Source of the DNA: CAADGU01 sp964581605
GTDB lineage: Bacteria > Chloroflexota > Anaerolineae > Promineifilales > Promineifilaceae
Assembly (NCBI GenBank): GCA_964581605.1
Contig: CAZOPF010000001.1
Coordinates: 98,528-162,527, forward strand
Length of the DNA: 64,000 nucleotides
Direction of reading: 5' to 3'
In this document: piece by piece, positions 1 to 7,477 of the stretch
How positions within the stretch are numbered: position 1 is the first letter of the stretch
Layout of the letters: the number at the start of each line of letters is the position of its first letter
Made by a program: the position numbers and the translations under genes
Notes under the pieces: model-generated
Database searches by the model: none
What the model was told of the DNA's origin: nothing
Seen by the model: only the letters and a program-made list of their open reading frames with translations

Positions 1-580
1 GCGCCGCCAGAATTTGTGACTGCGGAATTTGCAAGGCCGCCTCCCGGTTGGCCACCGCTTGAGCAAAACCCGCCTCGGCCGCCGTCACATCAAACTGCGC
101 GGCGGCGATGTCTTCTGGGCGGGGGCCAGCTTGCAACAGCGCCAACTGCGCTTCCGCCTCCGTCACGCCCGTTTGCGCCGTTTGCACGGCCGCCTGGGCC
201 GCCGCCAATCGCGCCTGGGCTGCCGCCAACCCCGCTTCGGCAATGGCCACATCGGCCAATGCCTGGTCGCGGGCAATTTCTAATTGTGTGCTTTCCAGCC
301 GCATGAGTGGGTCGCCGACCTGCACCGTCTCCCCTTCCTGCACCAGAATTTCGGCCACACGGCCGCCGTTTTGGAAGGAGAGGTCTACCTGACGCTGTGG
401 CACAAGCTGCCCTTCGGCCGCCACAAACTCATTGGCCGGTATCTCCGTTTCCGCCGTAGTGGTCATGGGCGTGGCGGCGGCTTCGGTAGCAACGGCCGTT
501 TGCTGTTGATACACATAATAGCCCCCAGCCGCCAATACCCCCCCCACCACCAGCACGGCAATCAATCGTCCCCATCTCAT
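1..580 (-). CDS. HlyD-family periplasmic adaptor (membrane fusion protein), 3' end cut by window edge
   Basis: About 193 N-terminal residues are visible and the gene continues past the window edge. The start ATG at 578-580 (minus strand) follows an AGGAGA ribosome site. The protein opens with one membrane anchor (LIAVLVVGGVLAAGG), then a lipoyl-like half motif (EGQLVPQRQVDLSF, then VQEGETVQVGDPLMRLE), then a long Ala/Gln-rich stretch expected to form the alpha-helical hairpin. This is the usual order in MacA/HlyD adaptors, which link an inner-membrane ABC exporter to the envelope. It lies just downstream of a second adaptor, the permease and the ATPase, all on the same strand, so it is probably the last visible gene of that exporter operon. 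Two adaptors in one operon is unusual; they may pair or serve alternative substrates, which is inference. Confidence 0.8.
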   Translation of the reverse strand, partial: MRWGRLIAVLVVGGVLAAGGYYVYQQQTAVATEAAATPMTTTAETEIPANEFVAAEGQLVPQRQVDLSFQNGGRVAEILVQEGETVQVGDPLMRLESTQLEIARDQALADVAIAEAGLAAAQARLAAAQAAVQTAQTGVTEAEAQLALLQAGPRPEDIAAAQFDVTAAEAGFAQAVANREAALQIPQSQILAA

Positions 581-607
581 TGGCAATTCTCCTGAAAATT
601 AAATTAA

Positions 608-632
608 CGCAGAGACGCTGAGGCGCAGAGAT
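608..632. repeat. Dispersed GCAGAGRCGC-type repeat, short copy
   Basis: The spacer between the two adaptor genes holds the motif ACGCAGAGACGCTGAGGCGC. The same motif family forms a large hairpin at 49469-49532 and a fragment near 24355. It looks like a dispersed intergenic repeat rather than a gene. I see no T-rich tail that would make it a terminator. Confidence 0.5.
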
Positions 633-667
633 AAAAATTCGCGCTTCTTCGCGTACTTCGCGGATTA

Positions 668-2047
668 TTATTCATTCGCCTCAATATCTACAAAGGCGGT
701 CATGCCCCAGCGCAGGGGCAGGTCGCTTACGTCGCCCAGGGCGATGTGCACGCGGTAGGTCACATCCCCTTGTGACAAATTGGCGACACGGGCGATGTCG
801 TTCACCGTGCCGGTCAAGGATTCGTCGGGCAGGGCATCAACACGCACGGCCGTCTTAAACCCATTGGCAATCGCCACCACATCCAGTTCCGTCAGGTCGG
901 TGGTCTCCACCAGCCATTGGCTAAAATCGGCCAGCGTGACGATGGGCGCACCAGCCGAGACCACTTCGCCCAACTCCGCATCCAGCCGGGCTACCGTTCC
1001 GGCAAAGGGGGCGGTGAGCGTGCGCTGGTCTAACGCTTCCTGAGCGGCAGCGACCAACGCTTCGGCCTGGGTGACGGCCGCCTGCGCTTGCGTCACGGCC
1101 GTGTCCGTTTGCTGTAACCCGATTTCGGCTTCAGCTTTGGCGGCGGTGGCGCGGGCCACGGCCGTTTCCGCAAGGGCGATCTGCTCCGGCCTGGCCCCCG
1201 CCAGCAGCAAAGCCAACTGCGCCTGGGCCGCATCCCGCTGCGCCTGGGCCGCGCCCACCGCATTGGCGGCGGCTGCCCGCTCCGCGCTGGTTGCGCCTGC
1301 ATCCAGCTCGGCCAATGCTGCCTCGGCCGCCAGCAGATTGGCGGCCGCTGCATTGTATTGGGTGGTGATGTCGTCAATCGTGTCCTGGGGCGCTTCAAAG
1401 GCGGTGGCTGCGCCCAGCGCATCTTGCACCGGCTTTTGCGCCGCCTCGGCCGCCAAAATCTGTGCTTCGGCCAGCAACCGTTCCCCTTCACTGGGGCCTT
1501 CCAGAGCCAACGCCTGGTTGCCCGCCGCCGCGCTGATTTGCGCCTGCGCCAACGCCACAGTCGCTTCACTTACGGCAATTTGCGCGGCGGTGGGCGGGGC
1601 CTGGGCTAAGGCCAGGGCCGCTTCGGCGGCGCGGATATTCACGTTGGCGGCGGCGATGCCTGCTTCGGCCGCCTGTTTGCCAGCCTGGGCTGCTTCTAAG
1701 CCAGCCTGCGCCTGGGCCAAGGCGGCCTGCGCCTGCTGCAACGCAATCTCCTGGTCGGTACTGTCCAGCCGCAAGATCGGGTCGCCGGGTTGTACCAGGC
1801 TATCTTCCGGGGCCAGGATTTCTACCACTTCACCCGTCGTGGCGAAGGAGAGGAAGGCGTACCGGGCAGGCACAAGCTGCCCTTCGGCGGAAACTTCGCT
1901 GACGCCGGTTTGAATGGAAAGGGTGTTGACGTCGGGCACGGCCGTAGCCTCTCCTTCAGTGGTGGCAGGCTGCATGCGTTGGTAAATAAAATACCCACCC
2001 GCCACCACCACACCGATGATGACCAGGGCGATGATAAGTCGCTTCAT
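668..2047 (-). CDS. HlyD/MacA-family periplasmic adaptor subunit
   Basis: This 459-residue protein has an N-terminal membrane anchor (residues about 4-20, LIIALVIIGVVVAGG). A first lipoyl half follows (SAEGQLVPARYAFLSF), then a very long Ala/Gln-rich coiled-coil hairpin (about 95-340), the second lipoyl half (LTAPFAGTVARLDAELGEVV) and a beta-barrel C-terminus. That domain order is diagnostic of membrane fusion proteins of MacAB- or HlyBD-type exporters. The hairpin is longer than in typical MacA, which suggests an extended coiled coil. The start follows GGAGT. It sits between the FtsX permease (upstream, 57 bp) and a second adaptor gene, all co-directional, and so belongs to one exporter operon. 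The substrate cannot be told from sequence. Confidence 0.88.
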   Translation of the reverse strand: MKRLIIALVIIGVVVAGGYFIYQRMQPATTEGEATAVPDVNTLSIQTGVSEVSAEGQLVPARYAFLSFATTGEVVEILAPEDSLVQPGDPILRLDSTDQEIALQQAQAALAQAQAGLEAAQAGKQAAEAGIAAANVNIRAAEAALALAQAPPTAAQIAVSEATVALAQAQISAAAGNQALALEGPSEGERLLAEAQILAAEAAQKPVQDALGAATAFEAPQDTIDDITTQYNAAAANLLAAEAALAELDAGATSAERAAAANAVGAAQAQRDAAQAQLALLLAGARPEQIALAETAVARATAAKAEAEIGLQQTDTAVTQAQAAVTQAEALVAAAQEALDQRTLTAPFAGTVARLDAELGEVVSAGAPIVTLADFSQWLVETTDLTELDVVAIANGFKTAVRVDALPDESLTGTVNDIARVANLSQGDVTYRVHIALGDVSDLPLRWGMTAFVDIEANE

Positions 2048-2063
2048 AAATGTACTCCGTCAG

Positions 2064-2097
2064 GTTCGTAGTAGGCGATTTATCGCCTACTACGAAC
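2064..2097. repeat. 34-bp palindromic repeat, family A (copy 1)
   Basis: Perfect inverted repeat with arms GTTCGTAGTAGGCGA and TCGCCTACTACGAAC around a TTTA loop. A near-identical copy lies at 18999-19032, again between two minus-strand genes. It may act as a REP-like hairpin that stabilises or divides operon mRNA; no U-tract follows, so a plain terminator is unlikely. Confidence 0.75.
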
Positions 2098-2104
2098 GAA
2101 GAAT

Positions 2105-4501
2105 TTATTCATACGCCAGGGTTTGCCGCACACTGAGCCGAGAGGCGTTCCAGGCGGGCAGGAAGCTGGCGAACAGGGCGATAAAAATGATGAGAAAGAG
2201 CCAGATGATGGCCCAATCGCTGGCAAAGCGGTAATTGAGCGGCGCTTCCAGCAGTTCCCGGCCCACCGTGTCGCTGAGGAATTTGCCGATGGGGTAGGCC
2301 AACAGGCTGCCAAAGAGCCAGCTAATCAACCCCACAGTGATACCTTCAACCAGGACAATTTTCAAGATGGCGTTGTCGGATGCGCCCACAGCCCGCATGA
2401 CGCCAATTTCGCGGGTGCGCTCCAGGACGTTGATGCTCATGGCCCCGGTCAGCCCCAGCCCACCCACGAGTGCCAGCAAAACGGCCATGACGGTGAGCAA
2501 AACGACGATGATGTTGAACTGGTATTCGATGGTTTCACGCAAATCGGCCGTGACGCTGCTGTTGGCGATTTCCATGCCCGCGCTTTCAAACTGTTCCCGT
2601 AGTTCGCGCTCTAGCTGGCGCTGGAAGGCGGGGCTGTTGTCTGTGCCGATGATCTGCACGCCAGCCGATTTGCCTACCTGGCGCAGTTCGCGGGCCAGAT
2701 AGTCCTGGTTGGCGTAGGCGATGGGGCCGGTGAGAACGCCCTGCACGATGCCGACGACATGCCAGGTGGTTTCACGGCCGTTGTTGACTTTCAGCGTGAT
2801 CTCATCCCCCAATTGAATGTCCGGTTCTTCCTTGATGACCAATGAGTTCAAGACCAGGGCGTTTTGGTCGCCGGGCTGCACCCAGCGCCCTTCCAGCAGC
2901 GTGGGCTGGATGGTTTGGGCGTTGTCCGGGATGCCGAGCAGGAAGTAGTTCTCGCTTTCCTCTCCGTCCTCAATCCGTTGGAAACCGGCCCCAATCCAGC
3001 TTTCGGCGGCGGCGACGCCGGGCAGTTCATAGGCCAGCCGTTGGATCTCACTGATACGGTGTTCCTGAGCGAAATCTATGTTCACGTCGTAGGAAAAATA
3101 GCGCAGGGCGTCATCGAGTGTACCCAGCAACGAAGCGTGAACGCTGAGGACGCCGACAAAAATTGCGCCGCCGAGGGTGAGGGTGAAGAGGGTGAGGGCC
3201 AGGCGGGCTTTGCGGCGGATGGTGTTGCGCAGGGAGATGCGCATGGGGCGGGAGAGGCGCAGGATGGTGGCGGAGAGCCAGTTGACAAACCGATCCAGCC
3301 AGCCCGCGCCGAAGTGCCCTTTGCCCAGGCCGGTTTCGCTGAGGGCTTCGCGCACGGTGATGGCCGAGCCACGCACGACGGGTACCATGGCGGCGATGGT
3401 AGGTACGAGGAGGGCGACGGCCGTTTGCGTGATGATGACGTTGGTCGGAATACGAAACCCGGCCAGATCAAAATTGATGAGGCTGGCGATGTAGCTGCTG
3501 AGGGCGTAGGCGGCCAATCCGCCCAGCGGCACAGCCACCAGCAAGGAGAGCAGACCAAAGATCAACACGCAGATGAGGTACATGACCATAATCTGGCCGC
3601 GGCGCGCACCTACGGCTTTCATAATGCCGATTTGTTGGGTATGCTGCGCCAACAGGCCGTTGATGATGTTGACCACCAGGAATCCGCTGGCGAAGAGGGA
3701 GAGGAAGCCGAGGATGCCCAAAATTGCCAGGAGGGGTTGTACCACGTCGTTGGCGGGGTGTTCACCGGGTTCGGGTATCCAGGTGAAGAAATGGTTCATG
3801 CCGGCGCGTTCGATTTTGTCTTCGACGCGGCCGGCGACTTTTTCGATTTGGGCGGTGGTGACGTTTTCTTCGGCCAGGCGGATGTGCAGTTGGTCGAAGT
3901 CACGGCCGTGACCCAACCAGTCCATCGTTTCCACATTTACATAGCCGTAGGGTTCGTTGGTGAACTGCACGGGTTCGGTGAAGATGTCGTGGACTGTTCC
4001 TACAATAGGGAGTGTGCGGGTACGGCCGTCGGCCGTTTCCACCTGTATGATGTCGCCCATTTCGGCGTGGGTGTAAGGCAGGGAGGTGCGCTCAATGACA
4101 ACGGCCCGGTCGGGCGGCGGCCATGTGCCACTCACCGGGGCGAGTGTGTGCAGCACCATCTGCTCAAAGTCAGGCCGGGCGGTGAGGTGCAACCGCACCT
4201 CTTCGCCGTCGGCAGTGTGCAGGATGACGGTGAATTCACGGCGGGCATCTACCTGGGAGACGCCGTCTACTTTTTCAATCACACCCAGGAAGTCTGGCGC
4301 GAAACTTTCCATGTTGAGGATGGCGTGGGCGGGATGGGTCACGGTGTAAGCGTCGGACAGGTCTTCGGACAATAGGGTTTGGGTGCCCGAAATCATGCCC
4401 ACGGCCAGGACACCGATGGCTATGGAGAGGACAACCAGCACGGTACGCACTTTGTTGCCGCCCAGGTCTTTGAGGATTTTTTGCCAGCGTGGTCTTAACA
4501 T
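2105..4501 (-). CDS. ABC transporter permease with two FtsX modules
   Basis: This 798-residue inner-membrane permease carries a duplicated FtsX/MacB architecture. Each half begins with a membrane helix (N-terminal half: RTVLVVLSIAIGVLAVGMI), then a periplasmic MacB-like core domain, then a three-helix FtsX bundle. The bundles lie near residues 255-385 and about 665-785. The last residues (LPAWNASRLSVRQTLAYE) match the typical FtsX C-terminal coupling segment. Double-module permeases of about 800 residues pair with a single LolD-like ATPase, which is encoded just upstream (4583-5338). Together with the two downstream adaptors this makes a MacAB/LolCDE-type mechanotransmission exporter. No clear Shine-Dalgarno site precedes the ATG because the leader is filled with an AACAGTG tandem repeat. 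Confidence 0.88.
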   Translation of the reverse strand: MLRPRWQKILKDLGGNKVRTVLVVLSIAIGVLAVGMISGTQTLLSEDLSDAYTVTHPAHAILNMESFAPDFLGVIEKVDGVSQVDARREFTVILHTADGEEVRLHLTARPDFEQMVLHTLAPVSGTWPPPDRAVVIERTSLPYTHAEMGDIIQVETADGRTRTLPIVGTVHDIFTEPVQFTNEPYGYVNVETMDWLGHGRDFDQLHIRLAEENVTTAQIEKVAGRVEDKIERAGMNHFFTWIPEPGEHPANDVVQPLLAILGILGFLSLFASGFLVVNIINGLLAQHTQQIGIMKAVGARRGQIMVMYLICVLIFGLLSLLVAVPLGGLAAYALSSYIASLINFDLAGFRIPTNVIITQTAVALLVPTIAAMVPVVRGSAITVREALSETGLGKGHFGAGWLDRFVNWLSATILRLSRPMRISLRNTIRRKARLALTLFTLTLGGAIFVGVLSVHASLLGTLDDALRYFSYDVNIDFAQEHRISEIQRLAYELPGVAAAESWIGAGFQRIEDGEESENYFLLGIPDNAQTIQPTLLEGRWVQPGDQNALVLNSLVIKEEPDIQLGDEITLKVNNGRETTWHVVGIVQGVLTGPIAYANQDYLARELRQVGKSAGVQIIGTDNSPAFQRQLERELREQFESAGMEIANSSVTADLRETIEYQFNIIVVLLTVMAVLLALVGGLGLTGAMSINVLERTREIGVMRAVGASDNAILKIVLVEGITVGLISWLFGSLLAYPIGKFLSDTVGRELLEAPLNYRFASDWAIIWLFLIIFIALFASFLPAWNASRLSVRQTLAYE

Positions 4502-4503
4502 TT

Positions 4504-4580
4504 CAGTGAACAGTGAACAGTGAACAGTGAGCGGTCAGCAAGAAACACAACTGCTTACTGCTCACGGCTCACTGCTCACT
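4504..4580. repeat. Heptanucleotide tandem repeat (GAACAGT/GAGCAGT) with inverted arm
   Basis: The spacer between ATPase and permease genes consists of GTGAACA heptamers on the left and the complementary GCTCACT heptamers on the right, so it can fold into a long imperfect hairpin. The same heptamer recurs at 55220-55410, 59664-59690 and 62215-62288. The pattern resembles the STRR heptamers described in cyanobacteria. Confidence 0.7.
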
Positions 4581-4582
4581 AA

Positions 4583-5338
4583 CTAATGATGAACTTCGTC
4601 TACGATACGGCCGTCGGCAATCACAATGGTGCGGGTAACGCGGCTGGCCAGTTCGTTGTCATGTGTAACCATGAGGATGGTTTTGCCTTCGCCGATGAGC
4701 CGTTGGAATAGTTTGAAGATGGAATCGGCCGTTTTGGAGTCCAGGTTGCCGGTGGGTTCGTCGGCAGCCAGAATGGGCGGGTCGTTGGCCAGGGCGCGAG
4801 CGATGGCCACGCGCTGTTGCTGGCCGCCGGAGACTTCGGAGGGCAGTTTGTAGGCCTGGTCGGCCATGTCTACCAGTTCCAGCAGGTGCAGGGCGCGTTC
4901 GCTGCGCTCTTTCTGGCTGTACATGTTGCAGAAGTCCATGGGCAGCATGATGTTTTCGATGCAGGTGAGCATGGGTAGTAGCTGGAAGAATTGGAAGATG
5001 ACGCCCACAGTACGGCCGCGCCATTCGGCCATGGGGCCTTCTTTGAGGGTGTGTACGGCCGTGCCGTTGATGTTCACTTGCCCGGCGGTGGGGCGGTCTA
5101 TGCCGGTGATCATGTTGATGAGCGTGGTCTTGCCGCTGCCCGATTTGCCCACGACGGCCACAAATTCGCCCCGGTCAATTTGCAGGTCTACACCATTCAG
5201 GGCAATGAATTCACCGACGGGGGTGATGAACGCTTTCATCACCTGCTGCAAATCTATGAGGTGGGTGGGGGTAGGGGAATCGCCGTTGGCGGCACGGCCG
5301 TTGGCTTTGTTATCGCTGCGAAAAAACTGCTTTATCAT
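4583..5338 (-). CDS. ABC transporter ATP-binding protein (LolD/MacB family)
   Basis: This nucleotide-binding subunit powers the neighbouring FtsX permease. Motifs are complete: Walker A GKSGSGKTT, signature SGGQQQR, Walker B ILAADEPTGNLD and the switch His in MVTHDN. The extended D-loop ADEPTGNLD is typical of the LolD/MacB/FtsE group. The frame is open upstream to 5428, but those 30 residues are low quality and lie under a plus-strand sigma70 promoter. The ATG at 5336-5338 (MIKQFFRSDNK) is therefore preferred, though a start at the inner Met of HLIDLQQVMKAF cannot be excluded. It is first in a four-gene minus-strand operon (ATPase, permease, adaptor, adaptor). Confidence 0.88.
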   Translation of the reverse strand: MIKQFFRSDNKANGRAANGDSPTPTHLIDLQQVMKAFITPVGEFIALNGVDLQIDRGEFVAVVGKSGSGKTTLINMITGIDRPTAGQVNINGTAVHTLKEGPMAEWRGRTVGVIFQFFQLLPMLTCIENIMLPMDFCNMYSQKERSERALHLLELVDMADQAYKLPSEVSGGQQQRVAIARALANDPPILAADEPTGNLDSKTADSIFKLFQRLIGEGKTILMVTHDNELASRVTRTIVIADGRIVDEVHH

Positions 5339-5421
5339 ACAACAGAACCTTAAACAGGGTGGGTTGCCAAAACCAGCCCCTATACGGCATGTTTTTGGCA
5401 GAGTTGCCGGTTTGGGCAAAA

Positions 5422-5450
5422 TTGACAAGCCCTAAGTGTACCGTTATAAT
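5422..5450 (+). promoter_or_regulatory. Perfect sigma70 consensus promoter
   Basis: TTGACA (5422-5427) and TATAAT (5445-5450) are separated by exactly 17 bp, the ideal vegetative promoter. Transcription would begin near 5457 on the plus strand. It drives the structured RNA that follows and possibly, by read-through, the S1 gene. Confidence 0.85.
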
Positions 5451-5456
5451 CCCCCG

Positions 5457-5636
5457 CTTGGGTACTGTTGGCTGGATCATTCTCATTTTGGCGTCGCTTA
5501 CCAATTTGTAAACCTGTGAAATACCTGAATTTTAGCCATTCAGGTATTCTCGGAGGCATTTGTACCACAAAGTATAAACCTGATTATCGGTTCGTAAACG
5601 ACACATATTTTGAAAATGACTCGGCCAGTCCCACAA
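5457..5636 (+). ncRNA. Long-hairpin RNA, candidate 6S RNA (or structured leader of the S1 gene)
   Basis: About 180 nt between the consensus promoter and an intrinsic terminator have no good reading frame but fold end to end. GGG/ACTG (5460-5467) pairs with CAGTCCC (5626-5632). GGCTGGATCATTCTCA (5470-5485) pairs with TGAAAATGACTCGGCC (5611-5626) using G-U pairs and a few mismatches. GCGTCGCTTAC (5491-5501) pairs with GTAAACGACAC (5594-5604). A perfect 10-bp apical stem AATACCTGAA/TTCAGGTATT lies at 5520-5548. An internal asymmetric region separates outer and inner stems. One long rod with a central open region, about 180 nt, under a strong promoter is the shape of 6S RNA. Because its 3' arm can also form the terminator, an attenuator for the S1 gene is the main alternative. 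Confidence 0.5.
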
Positions 5637-5665
5637 AAAAGCTTGGTTGACTGCCGAGTTTTTTT
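5619..5665 (+). terminator. Intrinsic terminator after the structured RNA
   Basis: ACTCGGCCAGTC (5619-5630) pairs with GACTGCCGAGT (5649-5659), with one bulged base, followed by a run of seven T. The 5' arm is shared with the 3' arm of the long RNA hairpin, so the two folds are mutually exclusive. It lies 34 bp before the S1 gene start. Confidence 0.8.
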
Positions 5666-5698
5666 ATCCTATACCACTTGAGAAGAGATTGTTGAAGC

Positions 5699-7072
5699 AT
5701 GATGGAAGATACCAATTTTGAAGAATTTTTGGAAACGCACAATTATGAACTGCCTGAGGTTGGCGACATCCGCAAAGGGATTATTGTGGCAGTGACGCAG
5801 CAAGGGGTCATTGTGGATTTGGGCCTGAAGCGGGATGGCATTGTGCCCAGCACAGACTTGGCTAAACTGGAACCGGAAGAGCGAGCCGAACTGCGCGTCA
5901 ATGATGAGATTTCTGTGTATGTGATGAACACGGAAGCGCCAGACAGCTTGCAGGTATCTATCCATCTGGCAAAGATGAACCAGGATTGGATTGAAGCCGA
6001 AGAGTTGATGAAAACGGGCGATATTTTTGAAGGGGAAGTGATTGGCTATAACAAAGGGGGGGCCATTGTGCCTTACGGCCGTCTGCGTGGCTTTATTCCC
6101 GCTTCCCATCTGGCTGTGCTCACGCGCGGCTTGAATGACCGGCAGCGCCAGCAAAAATTAGCCAAACTGCGCGGCACAAAAATTCCGTTGAAGGTGATTG
6201 AAGTAGATCGCCAGCGCCGCCGCCTGGTCTTTTCGCAACGTGACGCGCAAAAAGAGTGGGACGAATTGCAAAAAGGGGAACTGCTGGATCGGCTGCAAGA
6301 AGGGGATACGCTGCACGGCCGTGTGAGCGGACTGCGTGACTTTGGCATCTTTGTAGATTTGGGCGGCGTGGATGGGCTGGTGCATATTTCTGAACTGGCC
6401 TGGCACCGCATTGACCATCCCCGCGAAGTGGTAAAAGTGGGCGATGAAATTGATGTCTACGTGATGAAAATTGACCGCGACGACCAGCGTATCAGCCTCA
6501 GCCGCAAGAAGATGTTGCCCAATCCCTGGGATACGGTGGAACAACGATACCACATCAACCAGTTGGTGGAAGGTTGCATTACGCGCATTGTAGATTATGG
6601 CGCGTTTGCCGAAATTGAACCGGGCGTGGAAGGGCTTTTGCATCTGTCACAGCTTTCACGCGGCCAGGTGGAAAATGCCGGGGAAGTGGTCAAGGAAGGC
6701 GAAGTTCACCTGTTGCGAGTGGTCAGCATTGAGAAAGACCGGCAGCGTATTGGCCTGAGCCTGCGCCAGGTGAGCGCGAACGAGCAGATTGAGTGGATGT
6801 CTCGCAAGCAGGCAGAAGCGGACGCAAAAGCGGATGCCAAAGCTGCCAGCAAGCAGGAATCCGGCAAACCGGCCGCTAAAGTGAAAACGGCCGTACCCGC
6901 GGAAACCGCCGTAGAAGAAGCTGAAGAGGTTGAGGAAATAGCCGGGGCAATGACCGACAGCGTGGAAATGGCAGATGCGGTAATAGAAGCGGAAGAAACT
7001 GTGATCGAGATCATGGATATGGAAGATTTTGCTCCTGCCATTGAAGAAGCAGAAGAAGTTGAAGAGAGCTAA
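5699..7072 (+). CDS. rpsA: S1 RNA-binding domain protein (ribosomal protein S1-like)
   Basis: This 457-residue protein has four S1/OB-fold repeats, at roughly residues 20-88, 108-174, 195-265 and 280-352. The third is the most canonical (LHGRVSGLRDFGIFVDLGG, then GLVHISELAW). An acidic, Ala/Glu-rich, low-complexity tail follows from about 375. Bacterial S1 proteins of four to six repeats bind mRNA on the 30S subunit during initiation; four repeats is common outside Proteobacteria. Two consecutive ATG codons (5699 and 5702) leave the start ambiguous by one residue, and no strong Shine-Dalgarno site is visible. The gene lies behind a structured RNA and terminator and just ahead of infA, a sensible translation-initiation pair. 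Confidence 0.85.
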   Translation: MMEDTNFEEFLETHNYELPEVGDIRKGIIVAVTQQGVIVDLGLKRDGIVPSTDLAKLEPEERAELRVNDEISVYVMNTEAPDSLQVSIHLAKMNQDWIEAEELMKTGDIFEGEVIGYNKGGAIVPYGRLRGFIPASHLAVLTRGLNDRQRQQKLAKLRGTKIPLKVIEVDRQRRRLVFSQRDAQKEWDELQKGELLDRLQEGDTLHGRVSGLRDFGIFVDLGGVDGLVHISELAWHRIDHPREVVKVGDEIDVYVMKIDRDDQRISLSRKKMLPNPWDTVEQRYHINQLVEGCITRIVDYGAFAEIEPGVEGLLHLSQLSRGQVENAGEVVKEGEVHLLRVVSIEKDRQRIGLSLRQVSANEQIEWMSRKQAEADAKADAKAASKQESGKPAAKVKTAVPAETAVEEAEEVEEIAGAMTDSVEMADAVIEAEETVIEIMDMEDFAPAIEEAEEVEES

Positions 7073-7087
7073 AAATTATCTGATGAA

Positions 7088-7122
7088 GACCCTAAGAGTT
7101 TTAGAAAACCCTTAGGGTCTTT
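7088..7122. repeat. Palindromic hairpin, family B (AGACCCTAA type), between rpsA and infA
   Basis: GACCCTAAG (7088-7096) pairs with CTTAGGGTC (7111-7119), with an inner GTTTT/AAAAC stem and a tail of only three T. A related palindrome lies at 52628-52660, and a variant with the same design at 34915-34947. It could be a weak terminator or a mobile REP-like element. Confidence 0.65.
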
Positions 7123-7136
7123 GTCAACTACTCAGT

Positions 7137-7388
7137 ATGGCAAAAAACGACAAGCTGGAAGTGGAAGGCACGATTGTGGAACTGCTGCCCAACACCCAAT
7201 TCAAGGTGGAATTGGATAATGGGCATCATGTGTTGGCATACCTGTCTGGCCGTATGCGTAAGTATTACATTCGCATCTTGCTGGGCGACCGGGTGCGCGT
7301 AGAGATGACGCCGTATGATCTGGCACGCGGCCGTATCACTTACCGCTACCGCAATCGCGCCGAAGCAGGCGCTCCTATCGAAGAGTAG
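7137..7388 (+). CDS. infA: Translation initiation factor IF-1
   Basis: This 83-residue OB-fold protein matches IF-1 along its length: VEGTIVELLPNTQFKVELDN, then VLAYLSGRMRKYYIRILLGD, then a variant of the usual VxxxLSPYDLxRGRITYR ending (VEMTPYDLARGRITYRYR). IF-1 sits in the 30S A site and helps IF-2 and IF-3 select the initiator tRNA. It is slightly longer than the common 72 residues because of an acidic C-terminal extension. The usual neighbours of infA (rpmJ, rpsM, secY) are absent; here it follows an S1 gene. A strong terminator follows at 7431. Confidence 0.93.
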   Translation: MAKNDKLEVEGTIVELLPNTQFKVELDNGHHVLAYLSGRMRKYYIRILLGDRVRVEMTPYDLARGRITYRYRNRAEAGAPIEE

Positions 7389-7430
7389 CCAGACTGCCCC
7401 ATCTCGTTTGTAAGCCTGAATGGAACAATA

Positions 7431-7466
7431 AACACGCTGCGCCAAAACCGCAGCGTGTTTTGTTTT
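7431..7466 (+). terminator. Strong intrinsic terminator after infA
   Basis: An 11-bp GC-rich stem AACACGCTGCG/CGCAGCGTGTT around a CCAAAAC loop is followed by TTGTTTT. It ends the S1-infA transcript just before the CoA-ligase gene. Confidence 0.85.
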
Positions 7467-7477
7467 GAGGACACATC

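Noticed and set aside
1071..1913. A 280-codon plus-strand frame opposite the second adaptor gene
   Set aside because: Its Ala/Ser/Cys-rich translation is the mirror of an Ala/Gln coiled coil and matches no family.
2864..4375. A 503-codon plus-strand open frame opposite the permease gene
   Set aside because: It is antisense to a clear FtsX permease. Codon bias in GC-rich genes leaves the opposite strand open. It has no ribosome site or recognisable domain.
5468..5650. A 60-codon peptide in the S1 leader
   Set aside because: It needs a TTG start without ribosome site and reads straight through the terminator. The RNA fold explains the region better.
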